A DNA stretch of 64,000 bases from DASUPK01 sp963782345 (GCA_963782345.1 CAWAJF010000016.1:1-64000), one strand, 5' to 3'; counted from the stretch's first letter, positions 8,575 through 17,964 are shown. Translations and numbers: made by a program. The notes: a model not told the origin generated them from the sequence alone.

Positions 8575-11145
8575 ATGGCTGAAGAGACCAAGCCGGCCGC
8601 CAAAGCGGCAAAGGCGGCGCCTACGAGCGCCGACATCGAACGTGCACGAGAGTTCGCGCGCGAGCCGTTCCTGCTCGAGGGCGAGAAGCCCAAGGATCTC
8701 GCCGCCGGCACCCCCCGGCGCCGCGCCCTGGACGCCGCCCTCGCCGAGATCGACGAGGGCCGGGAGGCGCCGTCGATCGAGTGGCGCCGTGACTTCTCGC
8801 TCATGCTCGGTCTCGAGCGGCTGCTCTCCGAGGACGAGCCGCATCTCGCCGATGGCGCTGAGCTCTCCGCCCATCAGGTCGACGCGCTCTCCGGAACGCT
8901 CGCCGCGCTGATCGCGGACGTCCAGGAGCGGGTCAACGGCCATGGCTGGACCGGCAACGGGAACGGGAACGCCCCCGCCGCCGCGAAGGCGGAGGCCGCC
9001 TCGGAGAACGGCGTCGAATCCGAGACCGACGCCGAGACCGCCGTGGAGGTCATCGAGGAGGAGGAGGAGGCAACCGAGGAGGAGGAGGCCGAGGACTGGG
9101 TCGAGGAGGACGAGGAGGACGTCGTCGAGGAGGCGCCGGACGATCCGGGCGCCGACCGGCGCTTCTGGTTCGAGCACGCGACCGGATCCGGGAAGACCGT
9201 CGCCGCTGTCGGCTTCATCGAGGCCTCGCGCACCGGTGGCATCCTGATCCTCACCCACCGCCGCAACCTCGTCGACCAGTTCATCGGGGAGATCTCCGAC
9301 CGCGGCTATGGCGAGCGCCTCTCGCCGCCGCTGCTCGACGGCGCCGACCATCCCTACGGCCCGGTCACGGTCGAGACCTACCAGTGGTTCGTCCGTAACG
9401 CCGGCCGGATCTCGGACGCGTACTCGATCGTGATCTGCGACGAGGCCCATACCGCCCTCGGCGAGAAGACCAGCGGCTGCATCCGCGCCTGGGTCGGTCC
9501 CGTCTTCATCGGCATGACGGCCACCGGCGCCCTGATCGCCCGCCACGTCGCCGACCTCTTCCCGACCCAGACCTCGCGCTTCGACCTCGCCCAGGCCGCG
9601 CGCCGCGGCGTGATCGCGCCGCTGCGCTGCGTCCGCATCCCGCCGGGCCCCGGCGTGCGAACGATCGCGAAGGTGCCGCTGCGGAAGGGCGAGGTGGATC
9701 AGGACTTCGACCAGGAGGAGCTGGCCAAGCTCCTCGACCAGGCGCCCTTCAACGTCGCGATCGCCGACCTCTACCGCTCGCGCTTCCGGCGGGTGCCCGG
9801 CGTCGTCTACACCGCGGGCGTCAAGCACGCGAACAACGTCGCCAAGGCCTTCCAGGACGCCGGCATCAACGCCCGCGCCGTCTCCGGCGAGACGCCCAAG
9901 CGCGAGCTGGCCGAGATCCTGGCCGGCTTCGAAAGAGGCGAAGTCGATGTGCTCTGCAACGCGATGCTGCTCGCCGAGGGCTGGAACAGCCCCAGGGCGA
10001 CGATCTGCATGCATCTCGCCCCGACCGCCTCACGTCGCGTCTACCAGCAGCGCGTCGGGCGAGTCACCCGCCGCAACCCGGGCAAGGAGGCGGGCCTGGT
10101 GATCGACCTCGTCCACCCGGCCACCACGCACGACGAGACGATCGTCACGCTCCACAGCCTGCTCGACCGCGACGTCTATCGCGGCGGCGCGATCGTGGTC
10201 GGGCCGGTGAGGCGTGGGCGCGGCCGCAGGGTCCGGGTCGAGAAGCGCGTCGTGCCGGTGTCGGACAAGTCAGATCGCCGCCTGCGTGTCCTCGAGCGAG
10301 AGCTCTGGCGGATCGCGGTGGAGAACCTGAACCACTCCGAGCAGCACGTCTGGGCGGCCCTCGCCGGCGCGCGGGTCAACCCGTCGGGTTGGCGGCGCGC
10401 CAAGGCGATGCTCCAGAACGATCAGACCAAGGAGCTCCGCCGCCGGTTCCTGCTCACCTGCGTCCAGCGGAACCGCAACCAGCAGCTGCGGATCAAGGCC
10501 CTCGCGGAGATCGCCACGCTGCGCGAGCCGGATGCCTTCGATGACGCGATCGACACGATCGGCACCTGGCCGCGCGACGATCGCCGGGCCGGCACCAAGG
10601 TCATGCTCGAGGCGCTCGCGGAGAGGCGGATCGGGCGCCGCGACCAGGCCCAGGCCTGGGTCTGGCGGCTCGCGGACTACACACGCGACCTGCACGAGGA
10701 GTACGCCGTGCAGCGCTGGCCGGAGACCAAGCGCCTCCTCGGCCTGCTCGTCAATTCCTCCGGTCGTGCCCATGGGCGCAATGCCCGCCGGCTGGTTCAC
10801 GCGGCCCGCAACCAGGACCGACGCCTCGCCGCGGCCCTGCTCGCCGCGGGCGTCTCCCACACCCCGGAGGGCGAGGAGGTCCTTCGCGGCGCCCGGATGC
10901 GCGCCGCCCGCAAGCCCTCGGCGGTCGCCCGCGAGCTGCTCCGCAACTTCCCGAAGGCCGGCGGGCGCCGCCGCCGCCGCAAGCGCAAGGGTGGCAAGCA
11001 GGACAGCGGCGACGCTTCCAAGAAGAACGGAGCCGCGGCCCAGGCCGACGGCGAGCAGGAGATCGAGGAGCTCGACGTCACCGAAAGCGAGAACGGCGCG
11101 GCCTCGGAGGCCGACGAGGAGCTAAAGGCCGCCGAGGAGTCGTAG
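8575..11145 (+). CDS. DEAH-box superfamily 2 helicase with acidic linker
   Basis: 856 residues from ATG 8575, where the sequence becomes sensible coding; the open frame upstream to 8293 is not. Layout: helical N-terminal domain (1-120); low-complexity Ala/Gly/Asn stretch; very acidic linker of Glu/Asp (about 158-192); RecA-like core with Walker A ATGSGKT (202-208), THRRN, DEAH (289-292), MTATG, then QQRVGRVTRR (motif VI, about 491). A long Arg-rich C-terminal part with repeats of basic helices follows, then an RRRRRKRK cluster and an acidic tail. Motif I follows the linker almost directly, so a Q motif is lacking. It resembles the type III restriction/UvrB-like SF2 group. Substrate unknown; RNA or DNA repair is possible. 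Confidence 0.85.
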   Translation: MAEETKPAAKAAKAAPTSADIERAREFAREPFLLEGEKPKDLAAGTPRRRALDAALAEIDEGREAPSIEWRRDFSLMLGLERLLSEDEPHLADGAELSAHQVDALSGTLAALIADVQERVNGHGWTGNGNGNAPAAAKAEAASENGVESETDAETAVEVIEEEEEATEEEEAEDWVEEDEEDVVEEAPDDPGADRRFWFEHATGSGKTVAAVGFIEASRTGGILILTHRRNLVDQFIGEISDRGYGERLSPPLLDGADHPYGPVTVETYQWFVRNAGRISDAYSIVICDEAHTALGEKTSGCIRAWVGPVFIGMTATGALIARHVADLFPTQTSRFDLAQAARRGVIAPLRCVRIPPGPGVRTIAKVPLRKGEVDQDFDQEELAKLLDQAPFNVAIADLYRSRFRRVPGVVYTAGVKHANNVAKAFQDAGINARAVSGETPKRELAEILAGFERGEVDVLCNAMLLAEGWNSPRATICMHLAPTASRRVYQQRVGRVTRRNPGKEAGLVIDLVHPATTHDETIVTLHSLLDRDVYRGGAIVVGPVRRGRGRRVRVEKRVVPVSDKSDRRLRVLERELWRIAVENLNHSEQHVWAALAGARVNPSGWRRAKAMLQNDQTKELRRRFLLTCVQRNRNQQLRIKALAEIATLREPDAFDDAIDTIGTWPRDDRRAGTKVMLEALAERRIGRRDQAQAWVWRLADYTRDLHEEYAVQRWPETKRLLGLLVNSSGRAHGRNARRLVHAARNQDRRLAAALLAAGVSHTPEGEEVLRGARMRAARKPSAVARELLRNFPKAGGRRRRRKRKGGKQDSGDASKKNGAAAQADGEQEIEELDVTESENGAASEADEELKAAEES

Positions 11146-11200
11146 GCCGGTGGAGCCCCGTGGCGGCCATCCTCGGTGCGACTAGCTGAGGGGCAGTTGG

Positions 11201-11686
11201 ATGCCCCATCAGCTCGACACATGGATGTACAAGGGTGGGAGGCCGAACCGCCTGGCCAGATTTCTGAACGGCCTGTGGGGCCGGATGGCGGCGTCCGGCA
11301 GGGCGCCGAGGCAGCTCCACACTCTGGAGGTCCGAGGCCGTCACAGCGGTCGATTGATCTCGTTTCCTGTCGTGGTTGCGGACTACGGAGGCGAGCGCTA
11401 TCTCGTGGCGATGCTTGGAGAGGGGGTGAACTGGGTCGCCAATGTTCGTGCTGCCGAGGGTCACGCGGTGCTTCGACACGGCGGGCGGGAGGCGATACGC
11501 CTGGAAGAGGTAGAGCCGAATGTCCGCGGCCCGATCCTTCAGCGCTACCTGCAGTTGGCGCCCGGAGCTCGCGCTCACATCCCCGTGGACCCTTCAGCTC
11601 CATTGGAGGAGTTCGAAACGGTCGCTGCCAGTTACCCGGTCTTCCTCGTTCGATCGGATCCCCACAGCTCCAGCGAGGGGTCCTAA
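11201..11686 (+). CDS. DUF385/deazaflavin-dependent nitroreductase family protein
   Basis: 161 residues. The pattern RQLHTLEVRGRHSGRLISFPVVVADYGGERYLVAMLGEGVNWVANVRA, spanning about 33-82, is that of the Ddn/FDOR-B split beta-barrel family. Members bind coenzyme F420 (or sometimes a flavin) and reduce nitro or quinone substrates. The Thr/Ser-Gly-R and the late W-V-x-N segment are typical. This supports F420 chemistry in the organism. It stands alone; its 3' end overlaps that of birA by 4 bases (convergent). The substrate is unknown. Confidence 0.86.
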   Translation: MPHQLDTWMYKGGRPNRLARFLNGLWGRMAASGRAPRQLHTLEVRGRHSGRLISFPVVVADYGGERYLVAMLGEGVNWVANVRAAEGHAVLRHGGREAIRLEEVEPNVRGPILQRYLQLAPGARAHIPVDPSAPLEEFETVAASYPVFLVRSDPHSSSEGS

Positions 11687-12423
11687 CGCTCGATCGCGAG
11701 GTGGACCTCGCCGGCGCCGAGCGCCACCCGCTCCCCGTCCTCCTTCTCCACCACCAGGTGCCCCCGCTCGTCGATTTCCTCGGCGCGACCCTCTCCGCCG
11801 TCCCAGGAGATGCGCTTGCCGCAGAGGGCGTCGCGGGCTCGGTAGGCGTCCAGCACCTCGACATCCGGGGTCTCCAGCCAGCGGCCGAGCGACTCATTCA
11901 GCGCCGCAAAGGCGGCCCTGACGCTCGGGGCGCCGCCGGGGGGCAGGCCGCCCTCGGCTTCCGTCGGCAACAGGGAGATCGCCGTCTCTCGCAGCTCGGG
12001 TGGGAACTGCTCGTCGGTGATCGCAACGTTGAGTCCGACTCCGACCACGGCCCAGCCCTCGTCGGGGCGAGCCTCCACGAGGACCCCGGCGACCTTCCGC
12101 TCGTCGATCCAGAGGTCGTTCGGCCACTTGACCTGACAGCGAACCGGGGCCACCGCCTCCGCCGCCTCGCAGACCGCGAGCGGCGCGGCCAAGGGCAGCA
12201 GCGGGGCCTGATCGGGGGCGAAGGGCCGGATCAGCCCTGAATAGAGCAGGCAGGATCCGGGGGGCGCGAACCACGGGTGTCCCCGGCGGCCGCGCCCGGC
12301 GGTCTGCTCGGCCGCGGTGATTGCGAGCCCGCCGGGCGCACCGGCCAGCGCGCGCTCCTTGGCTCGCTCGTTGGTCGAGTCGGTGATTCGGTAGTGACGG
12401 TGAGGGAGCCCGCGCTCCATCAA
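11683..12423 (-). CDS. birA: biotin--[acetyl-CoA-carboxylase] ligase, monofunctional
   Basis: 246 residues. It activates biotin with ATP and attaches it to the biotin carboxyl carrier domains of carboxylases. Marks: the biotinyl-AMP loop GRGRRGHPW (43-51), KWPNDLW (about 100-106), KVAGVLVE and GVGLNV. There is no N-terminal helix-turn-helix, so it is a group I ligase that does not repress biotin synthesis. The C-terminal SH3-like domain is present. Its ATG overlaps the stop of the SAM hydrolase by 4 bases, so it is the last gene of the heme cluster. Confidence 0.93.
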   Translation of the reverse strand: MMERGLPHRHYRITDSTNERAKERALAGAPGGLAITAAEQTAGRGRRGHPWFAPPGSCLLYSGLIRPFAPDQAPLLPLAAPLAVCEAAEAVAPVRCQVKWPNDLWIDERKVAGVLVEARPDEGWAVVGVGLNVAITDEQFPPELRETAISLLPTEAEGGLPPGGAPSVRAAFAALNESLGRWLETPDVEVLDAYRARDALCGKRISWDGGEGRAEEIDERGHLVVEKEDGERVALGAGEVHLAIER

Positions 12424-13235
12424 CCGGAGGGCCGGAGCGTGACCTCGCTGTCCGGCCGCAGGTCCATCAGTCCCGCTGCGCTGCCGCCACTGACCGCAAG
12501 GGCGAGCGCTCCGGAGGAGTCCTCGAAGAGCAGAACGTCGGCCGGGCCCACGTCGGCGAAGGTGTGAGCCCAGACCGCGTCGAACCGGCCATCCGGCGCG
12601 CGGACCTCGAGCGCATCGCCGGGCCGCAGCGGCCCATCGGCCAGCATCGACCCGTCGAGATCGAGCGTCACGTTCCCGTAGCCGTCCTGGTGGATGGCGT
12701 GGGCGACGACCTCGACCTCTGTGATGCGAGGGCTCGGAAGGTCGAGCGCGACCAGCGAGCTCGGATCGATCGGCTCACCCGCTTCCTCCAGGTGGGCTCC
12801 GAGCGAGAGGTGCGCCGCCACCGGCGCGAAGAGGTCGCGGCCGTGGAACGTCGCCGAGACGGGCTCCAGCCGGAACGGGGAGCTCGAGAGCTCGACGGCA
12901 TCGAGCGCGCCGCCCAGGCGGTCGAGCGCGCGGGAGAGCAACCCGTTGTCGGGGCCGACCAGGAAGCGGCCCTCGGCGGCAGCGACCGCGACCGCCCGGC
13001 GAGCGGACCCAACACCCGGATCGACGACCGCAAGGTGCACACCGGGCGGGCATGAGGGCAGGGCGTTGGCAAGCGCAATGGCGCCCTGACGCACGTCCTG
13101 GCGCCCGATCCCGTGGGTGAGGTCGATCAGCGGGACGCCGGGCGCGATCTGCGAGATCACCGCCCGGCAGACGCCGGCGAATTCATCCTCGTAGCCGTAG
13201 TCGGAGAGGAAGGTGATCGGCCGGGGCGTTGCCAC
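12420..13235 (-). CDS. S-adenosyl-L-methionine hydrolase (SAM hydroxide adenosyltransferase, DUF62)
   Basis: 271 residues of the SAM hydroxide adenosyltransferase/fluorinase-like family. These cleave SAM to adenosine and methionine using water. The N-terminal FLSDYG (8-13) with D11, the VVDPGVG segment (about 70-76), VGPDNGLL and ATFHGRDLFAPVAAHL are all conserved. The C-terminal beta-barrel is complete. GTG start. It follows the SUMT-HemD gene by 9 bases, and SUMT uses SAM, so a SAM or adenosine balance role next to it is an attractive idea but unproven. Confidence 0.9.
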   Translation of the reverse strand: MATPRPITFLSDYGYEDEFAGVCRAVISQIAPGVPLIDLTHGIGRQDVRQGAIALANALPSCPPGVHLAVVDPGVGSARRAVAVAAAEGRFLVGPDNGLLSRALDRLGGALDAVELSSSPFRLEPVSATFHGRDLFAPVAAHLSLGAHLEEAGEPIDPSSLVALDLPSPRITEVEVVAHAIHQDGYGNVTLDLDGSMLADGPLRPGDALEVRAPDGRFDAVWAHTFADVGPADVLLFEDSSGALALAVSGGSAAGLMDLRPDSEVTLRPSG

Positions 13236-13241
13236 GCCGAA

Positions 13242-13247
13242 ACCCTA
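13242..13247 (-). promoter_or_regulatory. -10 box for the SAM hydrolase gene (leaderless)
   Basis: TAGGGT on the minus strand, 6 bases before the GTG start. Its first three bases are the stop codon of the upstream gene, so an internal promoter is embedded in the operon. Confidence 0.5.
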
Positions 13248-14750
13248 CGTCGACGTGGCCCTGAGCAGCGCCTCGACCAGGCCCGAGATGTCGTGGCGCT
13301 CGGCTTCCACGTCCACCTTCAGCCCGGCCTCGCGCGCGGCCTCGCTGGTGATCGGTCCGATGGAGACGACCCTCGCCCCGGCGGGGACGCCGTCCGGGTT
13401 CGCCGCCAGGAAGTTCCGGACCGTTGATGAGGAGGTGAACGTGATGATGTCCGCGTCGCGGGCGCGCTCGAGCTCGTCGGGGTCGGGGGTCTCCGCGACC
13501 GTCTCGTAGAGGGCGACCTCGTCGACCTGCGCGCCTCGCTTTCGCAGCGCGTCCGGAAGCAGCTCCCTGGCCTCCGCTGCCCGGGCGATCAGCACCGGCT
13601 TGCCGGCCAGCTCCAGCTTGTTGAGCTCCTCGACCAGCTGCTCGGCGACGAAGCGCTCGGGGACGATGTCGGCCATGATCCCGCCCGCCGCGAGAGCGGC
13701 CTCGGTCCCCGCCCCGATCGCGGCGACGGAGGCATTGGCGAGGGCACGGGAGTCGCGGCCCTGTACGGCCATCGCCTCGAAGAGCAGCCCGGCGCCGTTC
13801 GGGCTGGTGACGCAGACCAGCGCATAGGTGTGGAGGTTCGCCACCGCCGCGCGCACCTCCTCGGAGTCGATTCGGGGCTCGATCCGGATGGCGGGCAGCT
13901 CGATCGGCTCCGCCCCGAGCGCATCGAGTTGGCGCGCCAGCTCGCTGGCCTGCGCGCGGGCGCGAGTGACGACGACCTTCTTGCCGTGCAGCGGGCGGCG
14001 CTCCAGCCAGCCGATGCGCTGTCGTCGGGCCGCCACCGGCCCGACGACGGTCACCGACGGCGGGCGAATCCCCGCCTCCTCGGCCGCCGCCGCGATGCCT
14101 TCCAGCGTCGAGCTCACGGTGCGCTGACCGGGCAGCGTGCCGCGCTCGACGACGGCCGCGGGCTCGGACGCGTCCCTGCCCGCTGCGATCAGCGCCTCCG
14201 CGATCCGCGGCAGGGCCTTGACACCCATATAGAAGACGAGCGTGCCGGGGAATCCGGCCAGGGCCTCGTAGTCGAGGCTCGAGTCCTCCTTCTCGGGGTC
14301 CTCGTGCCCGGTGACGAAGGCCACGGCGGAGGCGTCGTCGCGATGGGTCACCGGGATGCCCGCGTAGGCAGGGGCCGCGACCCCGGCAGTGACTCCAGGG
14401 ACGATCTCGAAGGGGATCTCGGCGTCGGCGAGCGCCTCGGCCTCCTCACCGCCCCTGCCGAAGACGAACGGGTCGCCCCCCTTCAGGCGGACGACGAGCT
14501 TGCCCTGGCGCGCCCTCTCGACGAGCAGCTCCGCGATCCCCTCCTGGGGCACGCTGGCCGCTCCGGGCTCCTTGCCGACGTAGATCAGCTCGGCGTCCGG
14601 CCCCGCGACCGCCAGCGCATCGCGCGGGATCAACCGGTCGTGGACGATCACGTCCGCGGCGACGATCAGATCGAGGGACCGCGTGGTCATCAATCCCGGA
14701 TCGCCGGGGCCGGCGCCGACCAGGTACACGATGCCCGGGCTCGTGCTCAC
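13245..14750 (-). CDS. cobA-hemD: uroporphyrinogen-III C-methyltransferase / uroporphyrinogen-III synthase fusion
   Basis: 501 residues. Residues 1-240 are the SAM-dependent SUMT: VYLVGAGPGDPGLMT (8-22), VRLKGGDPFVFGRGGEE and YAGIPVTHR. It methylates uroporphyrinogen III at C2 and C7 to precorrin-2 (siroheme or cobalamin branch). Residues about 250-495 are HemD, which cyclises hydroxymethylbilane to uroporphyrinogen III: KKVVVTRARAQASELARQL and VCVTSPNGAGLLFEA. Such fusions are common in Actinobacteria. Start overlaps the hemC stop by 4 bases. Confidence 0.93.
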   Translation of the reverse strand: MSTSPGIVYLVGAGPGDPGLMTTRSLDLIVAADVIVHDRLIPRDALAVAGPDAELIYVGKEPGAASVPQEGIAELLVERARQGKLVVRLKGGDPFVFGRGGEEAEALADAEIPFEIVPGVTAGVAAPAYAGIPVTHRDDASAVAFVTGHEDPEKEDSSLDYEALAGFPGTLVFYMGVKALPRIAEALIAAGRDASEPAAVVERGTLPGQRTVSSTLEGIAAAAEEAGIRPPSVTVVGPVAARRQRIGWLERRPLHGKKVVVTRARAQASELARQLDALGAEPIELPAIRIEPRIDSEEVRAAVANLHTYALVCVTSPNGAGLLFEAMAVQGRDSRALANASVAAIGAGTEAALAAGGIMADIVPERFVAEQLVEELNKLELAGKPVLIARAAEARELLPDALRKRGAQVDEVALYETVAETPDPDELERARDADIITFTSSSTVRNFLAANPDGVPAGARVVSIGPITSEAAREAGLKVDVEAERHDISGLVEALLRATST

Positions 14751-15682
14751 TGCTTCACCGCCATCTCCTCGGCGCGAGCCAGGATGTCAGCGGCGCCCGC
14801 GGCCCTCAGCCTGTCGGCCACCGCGCCCCCCAGAGCCTCGGGCTCGGAGGCGTCCGTCTCGAGCTCGTCGCGGATCCACTCGCTGCCGTCCGGCAGCCCG
14901 CAGAATGCCCGCAGCCGCATCCGTCCGCCGCGCTCGAGGGTGGCAACCGCGCCGAGCGGCGTATTGCAGCTCGCGTCGAGCGCAGCGACCAGAGCGCGCT
15001 CCGCGGACAGGGTCCCGAGCGCGCCGCGGTCGGTGATCGACTCCACGGCTGTCACGGGGCGGTCCCTGTCGTGAGCTGCCTCTATCGCCAGCGCCCCCTG
15101 ACCGGGCGAGGGAATCACCTCGTCGAATTCCAGCGCGAAGCTGATCTGCTCGGTGCGGCCGAGGCGGCGCATCCCGGCGGCCGCCAGCACCAGGCCGTCG
15201 AACTCGCCGTCGCCGAGCTTGGCCAATCTCGTGTCGACGTTGCCTCGGATCTCGACGACGTCCAGGTCCGGCCGCCGGGCCAGGATCTGAGCGCGGCGCC
15301 GCAGGCTCGATGTGCCGATCCGCGAGCCCCCGGGGACCTGTCCGAGCGAGCTGACCGTGCCGATGTAGGCGTCTCGCGGGTCCTCTCTGGCGGGCACGCC
15401 CGCGATCTCCAGGCCGTCGGGCAGCTCGGAGGGCAGATCCTTGGCGGAATGGACGGCCAGATCGATCTCGCCGTCGAGGAGCGCCCGCTCGATCTCCCTG
15501 ACGAAGCGTGACTTGTCGCCACCGGATGGCGTGTCGGATTGCAGGACCTCACCCCGGGGCTGGTCGCCCGAGGTCTTGATCGGGATGACCTCGGCGCCGC
15601 CGATCGCCTTGGCGACGGCGTTCGCCTGTGCGAGGGCCAGCGCACTGCCGCGCGTGCCGAGCCGAAGCGGAGGCTCCCTCAC
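14747..15682 (-). CDS. hemC: porphobilinogen deaminase (hydroxymethylbilane synthase)
   Basis: About 311 residues. The GTG at 15682 starts the family sequence LRLGTRGSALALAQA; it is 7 bases after the hemA stop. The open frame continues to 15985, but that part is hemA in another frame. It polymerises four porphobilinogens. Seen: SRFVREIERALLDGEIDLAVHSAKDLP (K and D residues), GTSSLRRRAQ, and the dipyrromethane-cofactor Cys in DASCNTPLGA. Coupled by 4 bases to the SUMT-HemD gene. Confidence 0.94.
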   Translation of the reverse strand: MREPPLRLGTRGSALALAQANAVAKAIGGAEVIPIKTSGDQPRGEVLQSDTPSGGDKSRFVREIERALLDGEIDLAVHSAKDLPSELPDGLEIAGVPAREDPRDAYIGTVSSLGQVPGGSRIGTSSLRRRAQILARRPDLDVVEIRGNVDTRLAKLGDGEFDGLVLAAAGMRRLGRTEQISFALEFDEVIPSPGQGALAIEAAHDRDRPVTAVESITDRGALGTLSAERALVAALDASCNTPLGAVATLERGGRMRLRAFCGLPDGSEWIRDELETDASEPEALGGAVADRLRAAGAADILARAEEMAVKQ

Positions 15683-15689
15683 CGTCGCC

Positions 15690-17033
15690 TCAGCCGCGGT
15701 CGTTGCGACGGCGCCTCTCGTCGAGATCGGCGACGTCGGCGCCCTCTGTGGCCTCCGGCTCAGTGCCGGCGTCGAGCCCGAAGAGCTCGCGGAGGGCGCT
15801 GACCTGGAGGTAGGCGTCCTCGCGGTCGGCGATTCCCTTGATCCTGACCGTCGGCTCGTGCAGCAGGCGGTTGGCGATCGCCCGGGCCATCTGGTCGATC
15901 CGCTCGCGATCGGTCGCGGAGAGGCTCTCCCAGCGGGTCGCGTTCTCCGCGAGTACCTGGGCGACGATGGAGTTGGCTCGCTCACGCAGGGCGGCGACCG
16001 TCGGCATCACCTCCTGGGCGCCGAGCCAGCGTTCGAAGCGGGCGAGCTCGACGTCGAGGATGCCGCTCGCGCGGCGGGCCTCGGCCTGGCGACCGGAGGC
16101 GTTCTGCTCGACGATCGCCTGGACCTCGTCGACGTCGTAGAGGCTGACGCCCTCGACCTCGCGGGTCTCGGGGTCGATGTCGCGCGGAACCGCGAGGTCG
16201 ATCAGCAGCAGTGGCCTGCCCTCGCGCTCCCCCATGATCAGCTCGAGCCCCGAGCGCTCGATCAGGTGGTGCGGGGAGTTGGTCGCCGAGACGACGATGT
16301 CGGCGCCGGCGAGCTGCGCCGGCAGGTCGTCGATGCGGACCGCCTTGCCGCCGAACTTCTGGGCCAGCGAGATCGCCCGGTTGTAGCCCCGGTTGGCGAT
16401 GAAGACGGCGTCCGAGCCGCGCGCGGCGAGGGCGCGGGCGGTGAGCTCGGAGGTCTCGCCGGCGCCGATCAGCAGGACGCGCCGCTCGGAGAGATCTCCG
16501 AGGTTCCGCTGGGCGAGCTCGACGGCGACCGAGGGAATCGAGACGCCCTTCCGGCCCACGGCGGTCTCGGTCCGTGCCCGCTTGCCGGCGGCGAGGGCTC
16601 CGCGGAACATCCGGTTCAGGATCGGGCCGGGCGCGCCCTCGACGAGGGCCAGCTCGTAGGCACGCTTCACCTGGCCCTGGATCTCAGCCTCGCCGACGAT
16701 CATCGAGTCGAGCCCCGCGGTGACGCGATACAGGTGCCTGGCCGCCTCCGCGCCGCGGAGGGAGTAGAGCGGGCCGAGCAGCTCCGTCGGCCGGATTCCA
16801 GCCTCCCTGGCCAGGACCCCGAGACCCGCCGCCTCGGCCTCCACCGAGTCCGTCGCCACGAGGTAGAGCTCGCTGCGGTTGCAGGTCGAGAGCGCCACGG
16901 CCTCGCTGATCGGCTCCTCCGAGACGAGCGCGTTGAGCACCCCGGCCGCGCGTCCCTCGGTCAGCGCCAGCTGCTCGCGCAGCGCCAGCGGCGCGGTGTT
17001 GTGGGAGACGCCGAGGGCGAGCAGGCCGCTCAT
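15690..17033 (-). CDS. hemA: glutamyl-tRNA reductase
   Basis: 447 residues. First step of the C5 pathway of tetrapyrrole synthesis: NADPH reduction of glutamyl-tRNA to glutamate-1-semialdehyde. Seen: GVSHNTAPLALRE at 8-20, the catalytic Cys51 in STCNRSEL, GLDSMIVGEAEIQGQVK (about 108-124), the Rossmann motif LIGAGETSELTARAL and the C-terminal dimerisation helix. A charged, acidic tail (about 425-447) extends it. Its ATG overlaps the stop of ccmD by 4 bases, so heme synthesis follows directly on the heme export genes. Confidence 0.96.
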   Translation of the reverse strand: MSGLLALGVSHNTAPLALREQLALTEGRAAGVLNALVSEEPISEAVALSTCNRSELYLVATDSVEAEAAGLGVLAREAGIRPTELLGPLYSLRGAEAARHLYRVTAGLDSMIVGEAEIQGQVKRAYELALVEGAPGPILNRMFRGALAAGKRARTETAVGRKGVSIPSVAVELAQRNLGDLSERRVLLIGAGETSELTARALAARGSDAVFIANRGYNRAISLAQKFGGKAVRIDDLPAQLAGADIVVSATNSPHHLIERSGLELIMGEREGRPLLLIDLAVPRDIDPETREVEGVSLYDVDEVQAIVEQNASGRQAEARRASGILDVELARFERWLGAQEVMPTVAALRERANSIVAQVLAENATRWESLSATDRERIDQMARAIANRLLHEPTVRIKGIADREDAYLQVSALRELFGLDAGTEPEATEGADVADLDERRRRNDRG

Positions 17034-17272
17034 CCGCGATCCCCCTGGCGCACCGCCTGGATCTCCTGCTCGCGGCCGCGGATCTGGCCCACGTCGCGGC
17101 CCCCTCCGCGCCCGGTCGGCCGGTCTGCCAGTTCGGCGAGCGAGCCGAGCTCGCGCTGGATGCGCTGGAGCTTCGCGGCCATGATCGCCACGTAGATCAG
17201 GAGCAGGAGCAGGAAGACGAGGTAGGCACCGCCCACGTAGCGGTCGGCGTTCGCGATCGCAAGGGGGATCAC
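17030..17272 (-). CDS. ccmD: small membrane protein in the CcmD position
   Basis: 80 residues from GTG 17272, which overlaps the ccmC stop (GTGA). One membrane segment (about 12-30) rich in Leu, then a basic amphipathic tail with KLQRIQRELGSLAELADR. That build and its place directly after ccmC match CcmD, which helps release heme-loaded CcmE from CcmABC. The sequence of this family is weakly conserved, so the name rests on position and shape. Its stop overlaps the hemA start by 4 bases. Confidence 0.72.
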   Translation of the reverse strand: MIPLAIANADRYVGGAYLVFLLLLLIYVAIMAAKLQRIQRELGSLAELADRPTGRGGGRDVGQIRGREQEIQAVRQGDRG

Positions 17273-17964
17273 GCGGTGGCCTCCAGCGCCCGGCGGATCC
17301 GCTTCAGGTTTCCCGACGCCGCCTTCGCGTCGAGCTCGAACCAGACCAGCGTCGCCCAGAGCAGGGCCATCCCGGCCATGCAGACCAGGAAGGCGAACAG
17401 CATCGACCCGGGCAGGCCGCCGGCCGAGGAGAAGGTCCTGGGATGGACCAGCGGCTGTGCGAGGCGGACGGCGAGGAAATTGAGCGGCACGAAGGCGCCG
17501 GCCGTGATCGCGAAGACCGAGGCGTAGCGGGCCTGGCGCTCGCGGTCCTCGATCGCGTAGCGGAGCGGGTAGTAGGTGGCGTAGAGCAGGAAGACGATCA
17601 GGAAGCTGACCAGGGTCGGCTCGCGCCACTCCCACCAGACGCCCCAGGAGCCCTTCGCCCAGATCGCGCCGGTGAGCAGGACGGCGAGGCCGAAGATCAC
17701 CGAGATGTGGATCGAGACGTAGGAGCGCGCATCGTGCTTCGGGTCGCCGGTCCGCAGGTGCCGGATCGCGTGCACCGCGGCAACCATGAAGCCCACCAGC
17801 GCGACGGTCGCCAGGGGCACGTGCAGGTAGAAGATCTTCTGGATGAAGCCCTGGTCGGCATCCTCGGGCGCATAGAGAAACGCGAGCGCATAGCCCGCGC
17901 CCATCACCACGACCGTCGCGATCGCGAGGCGGCGGAGCGTTATCGATCTGAGCGCTGTGGCCAT
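17269..17964 (-). CDS. ccmC: heme exporter protein CcmC
   Basis: About 231 residues from ATG 17964, 14 bases after the ccmB stop; the longer open frame to 18060 lies within ccmB. Six membrane segments. A Trp-rich motif WGVWWEW (about 105-111) is the heme-binding WWD domain, and conserved His residues occur in FYLHVPLA and SIHIS. CcmC hands heme to the CcmE chaperone in system I cytochrome c maturation. The cluster holds ccmABCD only; no ccmE, F or H is in the window. Confidence 0.93.
   Translation of the reverse strand: MATALRSITLRRLAIATVVVMGAGYALAFLYAPEDADQGFIQKIFYLHVPLATVALVGFMVAAVHAIRHLRTGDPKHDARSYVSIHISVIFGLAVLLTGAIWAKGSWGVWWEWREPTLVSFLIVFLLYATYYPLRYAIEDRERQARYASVFAITAGAFVPLNFLAVRLAQPLVHPRTFSSAGGLPGSMLFAFLVCMAGMALLWATLVWFELDAKAASGNLKRIRRALEATA

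Noticed and set aside
16607..16622. GAAC/GTTC pair inside hemA that recalls an SOS box
   Set aside because: Spacing is five, not four, and it is inside coding sequence.
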